64,000 nucleotides of DNA from Terribacillus sp. FSL K6-0262 (GTDB lineage Bacteria; Bacillota; Bacilli; Bacillales; Amphibacillaceae), in NCBI RefSeq assembly GCF_037977385.1, contig NZ_CP150277.1, positions 2,209,001-2,273,000 of the forward strand, read 5' to 3'. Both the position numbers and the translations under genes were made by a program. A model generated the notes under the pieces. The model did no database searches and was not told the DNA's origin. It worked only from the letters and a program-made list of their open reading frames with translations. Positions within the stretch are counted from its first letter, which is position 1, and every line of letters starts with the position of its first letter. Below, in pieces: positions 52,316 through 61,000 of this stretch.

Positions 52316-54435
52316 TATTGCTCGAGTATAGCGTGATGCACGAGTACTGCACGGATGCCGTGGTAGTCACATGGTATATCCAATTGATCCTTGATTTCCC
52401 TGAGCTTTGGCAGCTCTTCATGCTGCTTCAGCACATGGAGAACGGCATTTTCCTGCTCCTCGGTGAAAAATTGCCTCAGATCGAGAGCTTTTCCTTCTGC
52501 ATAAGCTTTGAACAAATGATTGCTGACAGTCATCGGAGTCAAGCCTCGTTCCTTGGCTATGTTTTCCATCGGTATACCTTGACTGAAGGCATCATAGCTG
52601 ATGAGATGACTCGGTGTATCCTGCCTTTCCTGCAGGAGAGGCTTTTGATCGATGTCCGGGTTGGATGCTGTCTGCTCATATTGCTTCAGCACTTCGAGGA
52701 ACTGCTCTCCATATTGTTCCATCCGTCTTTCCCCGATCCCCTTGATACCGAGCATTTCCTGCTGGGTATGCGGGATATATCGGCATAGCTCTTTCAATGT
52801 TGCATCCGAAAAGATGACATACGGAGGCAGTCCTTCTGCTTGTGCGATGCCTTTACGCAATTCACGCAGTTCCTGGAACAACGCCTCATCATAGTCCGCT
52901 TCGGCAGATTCCGTCGCTTTGGCGATCTGCATCATTACTTTCCTTTCGCCTTTCAGTATACGGACAGCTTCATCCGTCAGTGTCAATACAGGGTATTTAT
53001 CATCGGTTGGAGCAAGGATCATTTCTGCGGAAAGATAATGGATGAACTGTGTGATATCCTTTTCCGTACGGTTTTTCATGATGCCATACGTAGAAAGTCC
53101 ATCAAGCCCGAATTGCTTGATCCGCTTGTCCTTGGACCCTTTCAAAACCTTTGCAACCAAAACGGCTCCAAAGCGCTCGTCCATCCGTTTGACACAGGAG
53201 AGCACCATTTGCGCTTCACGAGTCATATCCGTCTTTTCGAATTCATTCAAGCAATTGCTGCATCTGCCGCAATCCTCGGGAATATGCGGATCCTGGAAAT
53301 AGTGAAGCATATAGGTCTGTAAACAGCTTTGTGTATGGCAGTAATGGATCATTTGCTGCAGTTTCTGATACTCCGCTTGTGTGTCCGAGGCAGAATTCTC
53401 AATCAGGAATTTCAGCAGATGCACATCCTGGCCGGAGAAGAGCAGGACACAATCACTCGGTTCTCCATCGCGGCCTGCCCGGCCAGCCTCCTGATAATAG
53501 GCCTCCATGTTCATTGGCAAGGCATAATGCAGTACATAGCGTACGTTACTCTTATCGATTCCCATGCCAAAAGCATTCGTCGCAATCATGACACTGACTT
53601 CATCCTGGATGAAGGAGATTTGCGCTGCCTGGCGATCTGCTTCGCTCATCCCGGCGTGGTATTTAGCCGTCTTTATTCCTTGGCGGTCGAGAAACAGGGA
53701 AAGCTGATCGACCAGCTTTCTTGTTGGTGCGTAGATGATACCTGTATCTCCTTTGCGTTTTTGGATGAAATCGAGGATATAGCGCTCTTTATCGGCTCCT
53801 TTCACTACCTGGAAGCGCAGGTTCTCACGAGCGAAGCCGGTGCGTACCGTATAGTCTTCCTGGATATGCAGCAATTTTTGGATATCATCTGCCACCTGTG
53901 GTGTTGCAGTGGCAGTCAAAGCCATCACTGGAGGCGTATCTGCCAGCTTATCCAGGATGGAGATGGCTGATCGGTAGCTTGGACGAAAGTCATGTCCCCA
54001 CTGGGAGATGCAATGCGCTTCGTCAAAGGCAATCAAGCTTATCGAAAGCTTGCGGATCATTTGCAGAAAGCGAGCATTTTCCAGCCGTTCAGGCGCCACA
54101 TAGAGAAAGGTGAATGCACCTTGGGCAGCTTGCTGCATCGTCCATTCCAGTTCTGCTGCTTCCAATGTACTGTTTATATAAGCGGCAGGTATGTCCATTG
54201 CTGTCAGAGCATCCACCTGATCCTTCATCAAGGAGATAAGGGGAGAGATGATCAGCGCAGTACCCTGCCGCATCAAGGCCGGGACTTGGTAGCATATCGA
54301 TTTACCACCGCCTGTCGGCATGATTGCTAACGTATTTTCATCATTCATTGCATGACCGATCACTTCGGCTTGACCTTTTCGGAAGGTGTCATAACCGTAA
54401 TAATCCTTGAGTATTTGCTCGGCAGTAGCTTGCAC
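52315..54435 (-). CDS. recQ: RecQ family ATP-dependent DNA helicase
   Basis: 706 residues. Helicase motifs MPTGGGKSICYQ (Walker A), FDEAHCISQWGHDFRP (DEAH) and QEAGRAGRDG (motif VI) are present. A RecQ zinc-binding region (DCGRCSNC), a winged helix, an HRDC domain (about 515-595) and a C-terminal HTH_40-type module (about 620-706) follow. The chosen GTG 54435 follows GAGGAAAGG and gives the family's VQATAEQILKDYYGYDTFR start; earlier in-frame starts are possible. Unwinds recombination and replication intermediates. Confidence 0.93.
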   Translation of the reverse strand: MQATAEQILKDYYGYDTFRKGQAEVIGHAMNDENTLAIMPTGGGKSICYQVPALMRQGTALIISPLISLMKDQVDALTAMDIPAAYINSTLEAAELEWTMQQAAQGAFTFLYVAPERLENARFLQMIRKLSISLIAFDEAHCISQWGHDFRPSYRSAISILDKLADTPPVMALTATATPQVADDIQKLLHIQEDYTVRTGFARENLRFQVVKGADKERYILDFIQKRKGDTGIIYAPTRKLVDQLSLFLDRQGIKTAKYHAGMSEADRQAAQISFIQDEVSVMIATNAFGMGIDKSNVRYVLHYALPMNMEAYYQEAGRAGRDGEPSDCVLLFSGQDVHLLKFLIENSASDTQAEYQKLQQMIHYCHTQSCLQTYMLHYFQDPHIPEDCGRCSNCLNEFEKTDMTREAQMVLSCVKRMDERFGAVLVAKVLKGSKDKRIKQFGLDGLSTYGIMKNRTEKDITQFIHYLSAEMILAPTDDKYPVLTLTDEAVRILKGERKVMMQIAKATESAEADYDEALFQELRELRKGIAQAEGLPPYVIFSDATLKELCRYIPHTQQEMLGIKGIGERRMEQYGEQFLEVLKQYEQTASNPDIDQKPLLQERQDTPSHLISYDAFSQGIPMENIAKERGLTPMTVSNHLFKAYAEGKALDLRQFFTEEQENAVLHVLKQHEELPKLREIKDQLDIPCDYHGIRAVLVHHAILEQ

Positions 54436-54517
54436 GTTCAAAATCCTTTCCTCATTCATGTTATGTACAGCATAACACGATTCTGTGCAAATCAGCATTT
54501 TAGTCGGAAAAATAAGA

Positions 54518-54544
54518 AACTGCCCGTATCTGATACAGGCAGTT
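54518..54544 (-). terminator. Terminator after the CNNM/CBS protein gene
   Basis: AACTGCC-C-GTATC pairs with GATAC-A-GGCAGTT (one mismatch). T-rich sequence follows on the minus strand. Confidence 0.82.
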
Positions 54545-54552
54545 CCTTATTT

Positions 54553-55884
54553 TTATACCGTCGCCTCGCTGTGCGGGCGCTTCAATTCAATTTTAATTTT
54601 TTCCAGGCGATTATCCCGTACGGATTCAACGGTAAAGAGCATGTTTTCATATTCCACGACTGTATCAGCATCTTCGTCCGGGATTGATCCGATGCGGCTT
54701 AGGATGAAGCCGGCAATCGTATCGAAATTTGGTACGTCGATATCTGTATCGAAGTAATCGTTAAACTCATCGATTTGGAGGGAACCGCTCGCCATATACG
54801 TATTGTCATCGATGCGTGTCAGCTCTCCCTCGATTTCATCATATTCATCGTCGATATCCCCGACGATCTCTTCGATCATGTCTTCCATGGTCACGATACC
54901 AGAGAAACCGCCATATTCATCGATCAGGATGGCGAGATGATTATGCGTCTGCTGCAATTCCTTCAGCAAATCATCGATGTATTTCGTCTCGGGCACAAAA
55001 TGTGCTTCCCGCAAAATCGTCTCAAGACGGATGCCATCGAATCCATACTCCCGGACTGCTTTGAAATAATCCTTCATGTTCAGAATACCGACGATGGTAT
55101 CGCTATCTGTCTGATAGACCGGAATCCTGGAGTATTTCTGTTCCAGCAGAATGTCAGCCAGCTCCTCTGCCGGGGTATCGATACTCAGTGTGAATGTATC
55201 CGTACGGGGGGTCATGATCTCACGTGCAATCTTATCATCAAGATCGAATACACCTTTGATCATGCCGAACTCATCTGCATTCAATATACCTTCCTCCTGA
55301 CCGGTCTGAGCCAGGAGCTTGATCTCTTCCCGAGAAACCTTTTCGGCTTCTGCGTCATTTCCCACACGAGTGATTTTTACGAGCATATTCGTGGAGAAGG
55401 AAAGGAACTTAACGAATGGCATTGCGATTTTACTGATAAATAGAATCGGTGTGACAGAGAATCTGGCTATCCTCTCCGCGTTTTGAAGGGCAACCCTTTT
55501 TGGGAACAATTCACCGAATACAAGTGTTACATATGACAGCAAGACAGTAATCACAATAACGCTGATTTGCTGTGCATAAGGGATATCTCCCAGTACACCG
55601 GCGAATCGATTGGCAAGTCCGGTAGCAGCTGAGGCACTCGAGAAGAAGCCTGCCAGCGTTATACCTACTTGAATCGTAGCAATGAACTTACTCGGATCGG
55701 CGATGAGCTTCTGCAGCAATGCTGCTTTTTTATCGCCTTCATCCGCTTGCTGCGAAATACGATTCTTATTCAGTGAGACCAATGCGATTTCCGCCGCAGC
55801 AAAAAAAGCATTCAGGACTGTTAAAATACCAATCAATACGAGTTGGAGTAAAACTGGACTCCCAGGATCATCCGGACTATTCAT
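54553..55884 (-). CDS. HlyC/CorC (CNNM-CBS) family membrane protein
   Basis: 443 residues. An N-terminal CNNM/DUF21 domain with four hydrophobic segments (about 8-165; FFAAAEIALVSLNKNRI), a CBS pair (about 215-335; MTPRTDTFTLS, HNHLAILIDEYGGFSGIVTMEDM) and a C-terminal CorC/HlyC domain (about 350-435). Family members (for example YqhB/MpfA types) are linked to Mg2+ efflux; the ion is not certain. Monocistronic. Confidence 0.92.
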   Translation of the reverse strand: MNSPDDPGSPVLLQLVLIGILTVLNAFFAAAEIALVSLNKNRISQQADEGDKKAALLQKLIADPSKFIATIQVGITLAGFFSSASAATGLANRFAGVLGDIPYAQQISVIVITVLLSYVTLVFGELFPKRVALQNAERIARFSVTPILFISKIAMPFVKFLSFSTNMLVKITRVGNDAEAEKVSREEIKLLAQTGQEEGILNADEFGMIKGVFDLDDKIAREIMTPRTDTFTLSIDTPAEELADILLEQKYSRIPVYQTDSDTIVGILNMKDYFKAVREYGFDGIRLETILREAHFVPETKYIDDLLKELQQTHNHLAILIDEYGGFSGIVTMEDMIEEIVGDIDDEYDEIEGELTRIDDNTYMASGSLQIDEFNDYFDTDIDVPNFDTIAGFILSRIGSIPDEDADTVVEYENMLFTVESVRDNRLEKIKIELKRPHSEATV

Positions 55885-55901
55885 GTATAAAATCTCTCCC
55901 T

Positions 55902-55929
55902 TAAAAAAATAAACGCAAAAAATGCGTTT
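55902..55929 (-). terminator. Terminator of the small coiled-coil protein gene
   Basis: On the minus strand AAACGCA and TGCGTTT form the stem and ATTTTTTT follows. It lies between the 59-residue gene and the CNNM gene. Confidence 0.82.
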
Positions 55930-56009
55930 TCATTATGAATATTATAAGCTTTTTTTATGCGTAATCCAACTAGTGTGCACGTACTGTAGTATATCCTGTG
56001 AATTGGGAA

Positions 56010-56189
56010 TTATTCCAATGCCCGCAGCTGCTGGCGGAGTGATCGGATCTCCATTTCCATTTCTTCCAGCTGCCTTTCCATATGGGATGCTCCAGCACCG
56101 CTTGATGCCAATTTATCCGCATCTGCCTGAACGCTTGTGTACGACATTTTTAACTCGGCCAGTTTTGCTTCCAGCTCTTGCCTATCCAT
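56010..56189 (-). CDS. Small coiled-coil protein, SE1832-like, 59 residues
   Basis: The minus-strand frame from ATG 56189 (GAGGTGAT site) to TAA 56010 encodes MDRQELEAKLAELKMSYTSV, a short Ala/Gly/Ser hinge, then a second helix (MERQLEEMEMEIRSLRQQL). Two antiparallel heptad-like helices fit the small SE1832-type family of Bacillales. Function unknown. It has its own terminator downstream. Confidence 0.78.
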   Translation of the reverse strand: MDRQELEAKLAELKMSYTSVQADADKLASSGAGASHMERQLEEMEMEIRSLRQQLRALE

Positions 56190-56252
56190 ATCATCACCTC
56201 TACACTTAGAATAGGGAAAATCAAGTCTCTACGTCAAGCGGGAGGGGAAGGA

Positions 56253-57092
56253 ATGCGTTTTGTACAGGAACATGATGTGCATCGTCTGCTGGCAAAAGCT
56301 GAACAGTCATTGCTGCAGCATGAAGCAGAGAATAATTTATTGTTAGGGCTGCTGGGAAGAGTGGCGGATGGAGAGGATATGGGATCGATTTTTGGATATG
56401 GGGAGGATGACCATGGAATTTGCACCGTCTTCTTGCATACAAAGGGAAATCGTATCATCCTTTCTCATGACACGGTATGGAAAGACGAAGAAGCTGCCCA
56501 GCTGGCCGGATTTGTGAATACATTGACGCCCGACCTTCCTGGAGTCATCGGACCAGTGGAACAGGCAAATCAGTTTGCACGAGTTTGGTCCAGGCTTTAC
56601 GAAAAACAGATGAAGGTCCATATGAATCAGTTCATCTATCAGCTTGATCAAGTGGAGGATGCCGGTGCCGCCGCAGGGGAAATGCGTCTGGCAGGCAAAG
56701 AAGATTTCCTCTTGCTGCGGGATTGGCTCGTGCAATTCGGGAAAGCCACTGGCGAAGATATGACGGAAGAACGAGCGAATACAGTGATCGGCAGGATGAT
56801 CACCCAAAAGCGAATGTATGTCTGGACGATCGATGGCAATGTCGTGAGTATGGCAGGCTGTGCCAGAGAAAGCCGGCATGGGATCGTCATCAATGCAGTT
56901 TTCACGCCTGCAGAGCAGCAGCGCAAAGGATATGCCCAAAGTTTAGTGGCAGCACTTTCGGCTAAATTGCTCCATGATGGAAAACAATTCTGCTGTCTGT
57001 TCACGAATGCGGATGACCCAGGTCCGAATAAGCTGTATCAAAAAATCGGATACCGCCGAGTCGCCCGTAGCTGCGCTATCGATTTCTTATAA
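56253..57092 (+). CDS. GNAT family N-acetyltransferase
   Basis: 279 residues. An N-terminal domain of about 130 residues precedes a C-terminal GNAT core (about 140-279) with the acetyl-CoA loop VFTPAEQQRKGYAQSLVAAL and a YQKIGYRRVARS end. The two-domain layout resembles GNAT proteins with a degenerate first domain. A GGAGGGGAAGG site precedes ATG 56253. Substrate unknown. Confidence 0.85.
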   Translation: MRFVQEHDVHRLLAKAEQSLLQHEAENNLLLGLLGRVADGEDMGSIFGYGEDDHGICTVFLHTKGNRIILSHDTVWKDEEAAQLAGFVNTLTPDLPGVIGPVEQANQFARVWSRLYEKQMKVHMNQFIYQLDQVEDAGAAAGEMRLAGKEDFLLLRDWLVQFGKATGEDMTEERANTVIGRMITQKRMYVWTIDGNVVSMAGCARESRHGIVINAVFTPAEQQRKGYAQSLVAALSAKLLHDGKQFCCLFTNADDPGPNKLYQKIGYRRVARSCAIDFL

Positions 57093-57094
57093 GA

Positions 57095-57124
57095 AAGGGC
57101 CGTCACAGTGAAGTGACGGCCCTT
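57095..57124. terminator. Bidirectional terminator, GNAT / aroA(G)
   Basis: AAGGGCCGTCAC and GTGACGGCCCTT form a 12-bp stem with a 6-nt loop between convergent genes. T runs are short on both sides. Confidence 0.82.
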
Positions 57125-57139
57125 ATCTGTATTTATGTT

Positions 57140-58201
57140 TTATATTTTGCCTTGGAAGGCAGCAAGTTCGTCGTAGAATTTATCGAATGTCGGAATATCC
57201 ATTTGCTGGCCTGCATCGGACAATGCAGCAGCAGGATTCGGGTGCACTTCAGCCATGACACCATCTGCACCGACAGCCAATGCAGCTTTCGCGCACGGGA
57301 GCATGATGTCCTTTCGGCCAGTGGAATGCGTCACGTCGACCATGACAGGAAGATGTGTTTCCTGTTTCAAAATCGGCACGGCAGAAATATCAAGTGTATT
57401 CCGCGTCGCTGTTTCATAAGTGCGGATACCGCGTTCGCAAAGGATGATTTGTCCATTGCCTTCGGAGTGGATATACTCCGCAGCAGCTATGAATTCTGCA
57501 ATTGTACCGGATAAAGCGCGTTTGAGCAGGATTGGTTTATTCGTACGGCCTGCTTCTTTCAGTAATTCGAAGTTCTGAGCATTACGCGCACCGATTTGAA
57601 TGACGTCGACAAAATCCAGCGCTTTTTCGATGTCATGCGGCGTCACGATCTCACTGATGACAGCCAAATCGTATTCATCCGCTGCACGCTTCAGGATTTC
57701 CAAGCCTTCCACACCGAGCCCCTGGAAATCATAAGGGGATGTACGCGGCTTGAAAGCACCGCCGCGAAGCAGCTTGAGTCCTTTGTCTTTCAAAGATTCC
57801 GCTACCGCCGCTACTTGATCATAGCTCTCCACCGAACAAGGACCAAAGACAAAGCTTGCTTTGCCGGTTCCGACTTTTTCTCCTTTTAGGTCGATTACCG
57901 TATCTTCGTTTTTGTAAGAGCGGGAGACAAGCATCGGACGCTTGCTGGCAGCTTCTTCTTCCTTCGTCTTGGATTTCATCACAGCTTGGAAGATAGCATC
58001 CAAAGAGGATTCCCCGAGGACGCCTGTTTCATTCTGTGCTTTCAGCTCTGCCAGCAGCAGTTTTTCGGACTGGCTGCGCTCACTCTCGGGAAGATCCTTC
58101 AGCTGCTGCTTAAGGCTTGCCTGTTCGTTCAACAATTTCAACAGCTCGAAATGTGTTTGTTCATACTGCTTCTTAAGCTCCAAAACATTTGTAGTCTGCA
58201 T
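57140..58201 (-). CDS. aroA: 3-deoxy-7-phosphoheptulonate synthase with degenerate chorismate-mutase-like N-domain
   Basis: 353 residues. The C-terminal DAHP synthase domain is complete ([63 protein letters not shown]), catalysing PEP plus erythrose-4-phosphate to DAHP, the first shikimate step. It resembles B. subtilis AroA(G), where residues 1-90 are an active AroQ mutase. Here that region ([20 protein letters not shown]...) is still helical but lacks the expected Arg, Lys and DxxR positions. The N-domain may only mediate allosteric control by prephenate/chorismate. Confidence 0.94.
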   Translation of the reverse strand: MQTTNVLELKKQYEQTHFELLKLLNEQASLKQQLKDLPESERSQSEKLLLAELKAQNETGVLGESSLDAIFQAVMKSKTKEEEAASKRPMLVSRSYKNEDTVIDLKGEKVGTGKASFVFGPCSVESYDQVAAVAESLKDKGLKLLRGGAFKPRTSPYDFQGLGVEGLEILKRAADEYDLAVISEIVTPHDIEKALDFVDVIQIGARNAQNFELLKEAGRTNKPILLKRALSGTIAEFIAAAEYIHSEGNGQIILCERGIRTYETATRNTLDISAVPILKQETHLPVMVDVTHSTGRKDIMLPCAKAALAVGADGVMAEVHPNPAAALSDAGQQMDIPTFDKFYDELAAFQGKI

Positions 58202-58516
58202 AAATAGATCCTCCTTATAAGTTTAAATGCCCCAATTTGTCTTCAATAGCCCATCCAGCCGGTATCAGTTATCCTGCAAGCGAGAATTCCCGGATCCCGG
58301 GGAATCCCTTGCAAACCGCTGCCGCCCTGAGACGGGTTATGGAAGAAGCACAACATCAACATCGCAATCCGAAATAAATACAATGTTGAAAATATTATCC
58401 CTATACTACATGCTTTTATAAATAAATACAAATGAAAGCTTCGAGGTATGCAGAAAAAAGGACGATAGTACCTATTTACCCTGGATTTTTGCCTTGCCAT
58501 GATTTTGATGAAATCT
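58202..58516 (-). promoter_or_regulatory. aroA(G) upstream region with leader hairpin
   Basis: No coding frame with a ribosome site. Near the gene, on the minus strand, lies the aroA(G) site TAAGGAGG. At 58276-58312 GCAAG...GATTCCC pairs with GGGAATTC...CTTGC, making a hairpin without a T run. A GATAATATT-like -10 lies near 58390. No T-box or other known riboswitch motif was recognised. Confidence 0.35.
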
Positions 58517-59728
58517 TTATATTTTTTTAACATTCATAGCAGGCTGCCGATCTTTTCGACGCTTGATAACATAATCGGACAGCGTGAACAAAAATACGAG
58601 CAAGAATAGGAAACTCGATATTTGGAACAGGGAAGAAGTCGGTACGAATTGATGCAAAATGCCAAGGATGACAGCACTCAGGCCAATGCCAAAATCGATA
58701 GATGAATAGTACATGCCATTGGCGATACCGCTTCTTTCAACATCCGTCTTGGATATCGTCCAAGCTTGCAAAGCGGGGATCATTGATCCATAACCAATCC
58801 CGAACAAAGCCCCGGAAAGGATGAAATACCAGTTTGCCGATGCGATGCTGAGTATCCACATAGCCAGGAAAGCTATCACGGAACAGCCCATGATCAAAAG
58901 CCAAGGTCCCTTGGCATCGAACAGGCGCCCTGTGAAAGGTCTCGAAATGGTAGCACATAAGGCATTGGCTAAATAGAAGAGGAATGTCCCGGTCAGATTC
59001 TGTTCCTCTCCAAAAAGGACAAGATAAGTAACGATGGAACCGTATCCGAATGAAGTCAGGAACGTGATGAATACTGGATAAGTGCTTTTCTTTTCGATCA
59101 ATGATCGGAAAAATGAAAACTTCGGCGGCTTGGCTTGGTTCCGTGATAGTGCTTCAGGTTCTGCATAATGTGTAATCGACAGGAATAGGAAAGCTATCAT
59201 GCCTAGTAAGACAGAGACAAGTACGAGGGTGCGGAAATCATAATTTTGATAAAGGAAAATACCGATGCTTGGTGCAATGATCATTCCAATCGTTATCGAA
59301 AGGCCAAAATAACCCATGCCTTCTCCGACACGCCTTCTCGGCACAAGGTCAACTGCGGCGGTACCGTTGGTGGTGGTGCCCCATCCCCAAGCTGCCCCAT
59401 GCAGGAAGCGGAAGATCAGCAGAAGTGTGACAATTTGAGTGAAAGGATAAAGGATTGTACAGACGAGTAAAAGGAAAGAGCCGATAAGAACCGGCATTTT
59501 CCTTTTTTTCGTCAGCAGGATATGGCCGATGAACGGCCTGATCAGAATTGCTGCGACTGAAAAGGATGTCGTCACCAATCCTACTTGAAGGCTGCTGCCG
59601 CCGATGGAGGCAATATAAGGAGGCAGATTCGGCAGCAGCATCTGGAAGCTCATGAAAGTAAAAAGATTGCCCAGCAGCAGGAAAACAAAGGCCTTCGTCC
59701 ATAAGGGAGGCGTATTGTTCATGATCAT
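58517..59728 (-). CDS. Major facilitator superfamily transporter
   Basis: 403 residues, 12 membrane segments. The inter-segment motif GHILLTKKRKMPVLIGS (motif A-like) and FLHGAAWGWGTTTNGTAAVDLVP in the fourth-fifth segment region fit the drug/sugar-efflux type (YwoG/YfkF-like). Two ATGs (59728 or 59722) follow an AGGAGGCGC site. It is 7 nt after the AI-2E-type gene and probably cotranscribed. Substrate unknown. Confidence 0.88.
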   Translation of the reverse strand: MIMNNTPPLWTKAFVFLLLGNLFTFMSFQMLLPNLPPYIASIGGSSLQVGLVTTSFSVAAILIRPFIGHILLTKKRKMPVLIGSFLLLVCTILYPFTQIVTLLLIFRFLHGAAWGWGTTTNGTAAVDLVPRRRVGEGMGYFGLSITIGMIIAPSIGIFLYQNYDFRTLVLVSVLLGMIAFLFLSITHYAEPEALSRNQAKPPKFSFFRSLIEKKSTYPVFITFLTSFGYGSIVTYLVLFGEEQNLTGTFLFYLANALCATISRPFTGRLFDAKGPWLLIMGCSVIAFLAMWILSIASANWYFILSGALFGIGYGSMIPALQAWTISKTDVERSGIANGMYYSSIDFGIGLSAVILGILHQFVPTSSLFQISSFLFLLVFLFTLSDYVIKRRKDRQPAMNVKKI

Positions 59729-59735
59729 GCGCCTC

Positions 59736-60830
59736 CTAATCTGCCTGAATTCCAGCAGCTGATTTTTTCTTCATTCTATAATCGACCCATTCCCGGTAAA
59801 AGTGGGAAACGACCGCTTTGCAAACGGCATAAAACGGAATGACGAACAGAAGACCGAGGAAGCCGGCAATGTTTCCGGCAGCCAGAATCAGCGTGATGAC
59901 TGTCAGCGGATGGATGCTCAAGACTTTGCCCATGACATTCGGGGAAATGAGATTTCCTTCGATCTGCTGGGCAATCAGCATGACGATGGCAGCCAGTATA
60001 GCCAATTTGGGCTCTTGGAAAAAGGCGACCAGGATGGCTGGCGCAGCTGCCAGATATGGCCCGAGAAACGGGATGACATTGAAAACGAGTCCGATGACAG
60101 CAAGCGTGAAGGCATATTTCAGCCCGATGAGCGAATAGCCGATGAACAGCATGGTGCCGACGCATACCGATACAATGAACTGGCCCTGGATAAAGGAGGC
60201 CAGCGTATGATTCACATCTTCCATCAGTTTTTTCACGCTTGCTCCTTTTTTCTCATCGAAGAATTTCGTGATGAATGGAATCAATTTTTCCCCATCTTTG
60301 AGCATAAAGAATAAGAAAAAGGGAATTAAGACAAGCGTGAACAGGAAGTTGACCAGGCTGGAAATGAAACTGATGAGATAACCTGGGATGTCCTGCAGAC
60401 TGGATTGCAAGTTCGAAGCATAATTCATGATGGATTCTTCCACTTGATCCGGCAGGGCAGAGTGATTCTCTTCCCAATAATCCACGATGGACATAATTTC
60501 ATTGGTTATTCCCGGGATATTATTCACCAAAGCCTGAAATTGCTTCTGCACGATTGGTGCAGCGAATTGGAATACGATATAACCCAATCCGATCAAGAGC
60601 AGGAATATCGTCAGGATGGCCACCCATTTCGGGAAACGGATCCTTTCAAGGAGCCGCACCAGCGGTTTGGTGATATAGAATAGAAGGCCGGCCGCGATCA
60701 TCGGGAATGCGATGGCGCCTATGTATGCGGCTAGGGGCCGGAAAATGAAGCCCACTTTCGAAATCAACAGGATCAGGGTGAAAGTCAGGACAGCGGCCAC
60801 AAGGCCTTGAAACCATTTTTTCTGAGTCAA
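59736..60830 (-). CDS. AI-2E (PerM) family transporter
   Basis: 364 residues, eight predicted membrane segments. Conserved stretches are LVLIPFFLFFMLKDGEKLIPF, GQFIVSVCVG, NVIPFLGPYLAAAPA and ISPNVMGKVLSIHPLTVI. It starts at TTG 60830 after an AAAGG site, as no ATG with a site fits. Family members include AI-2 exporters, Na+/H+ antiporters and YueF-type proteins of unknown substrate, so no transport role is assigned. Confidence 0.88.
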   Translation of the reverse strand: MTQKKWFQGLVAAVLTFTLILLISKVGFIFRPLAAYIGAIAFPMIAAGLLFYITKPLVRLLERIRFPKWVAILTIFLLLIGLGYIVFQFAAPIVQKQFQALVNNIPGITNEIMSIVDYWEENHSALPDQVEESIMNYASNLQSSLQDIPGYLISFISSLVNFLFTLVLIPFFLFFMLKDGEKLIPFITKFFDEKKGASVKKLMEDVNHTLASFIQGQFIVSVCVGTMLFIGYSLIGLKYAFTLAVIGLVFNVIPFLGPYLAAAPAILVAFFQEPKLAILAAIVMLIAQQIEGNLISPNVMGKVLSIHPLTVITLILAAGNIAGFLGLLFVIPFYAVCKAVVSHFYREWVDYRMKKKSAAGIQAD

Positions 60831-60947
60831 CTAAATCGTACCTTTCCAGTTATTGATATAGCCTAGCATAGCATAGCCGGGCTTCGGCGTAACCCTTTCC
60901 CAAAGTTTTTATTGAATTTCCAGCAAGATGGGGATTCTGCGCCATTT

Positions 60948-60961
60948 CACATTATAATGTG
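60948..60961. promoter_or_regulatory. Palindrome around the pgcA -10 region
   Basis: CACATTATAATGTG is a perfect 14-bp palindrome containing TATAAT (60953-60958), 40 nt before the pgcA start. No clear -35 is present. It could be an operator or a chance feature of an AT-rich promoter. Confidence 0.4.
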
Positions 60962-61000
60962 GTAAAATCTCACTATACTTATTTTTCAGGAGGAAAGCAC

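Noticed and set aside
58202..58516. T-box or SAM riboswitch upstream of aroA(G)
   Set aside because: No GGTGG T-box core and no riboswitch consensus were found; only a hairpin remains.
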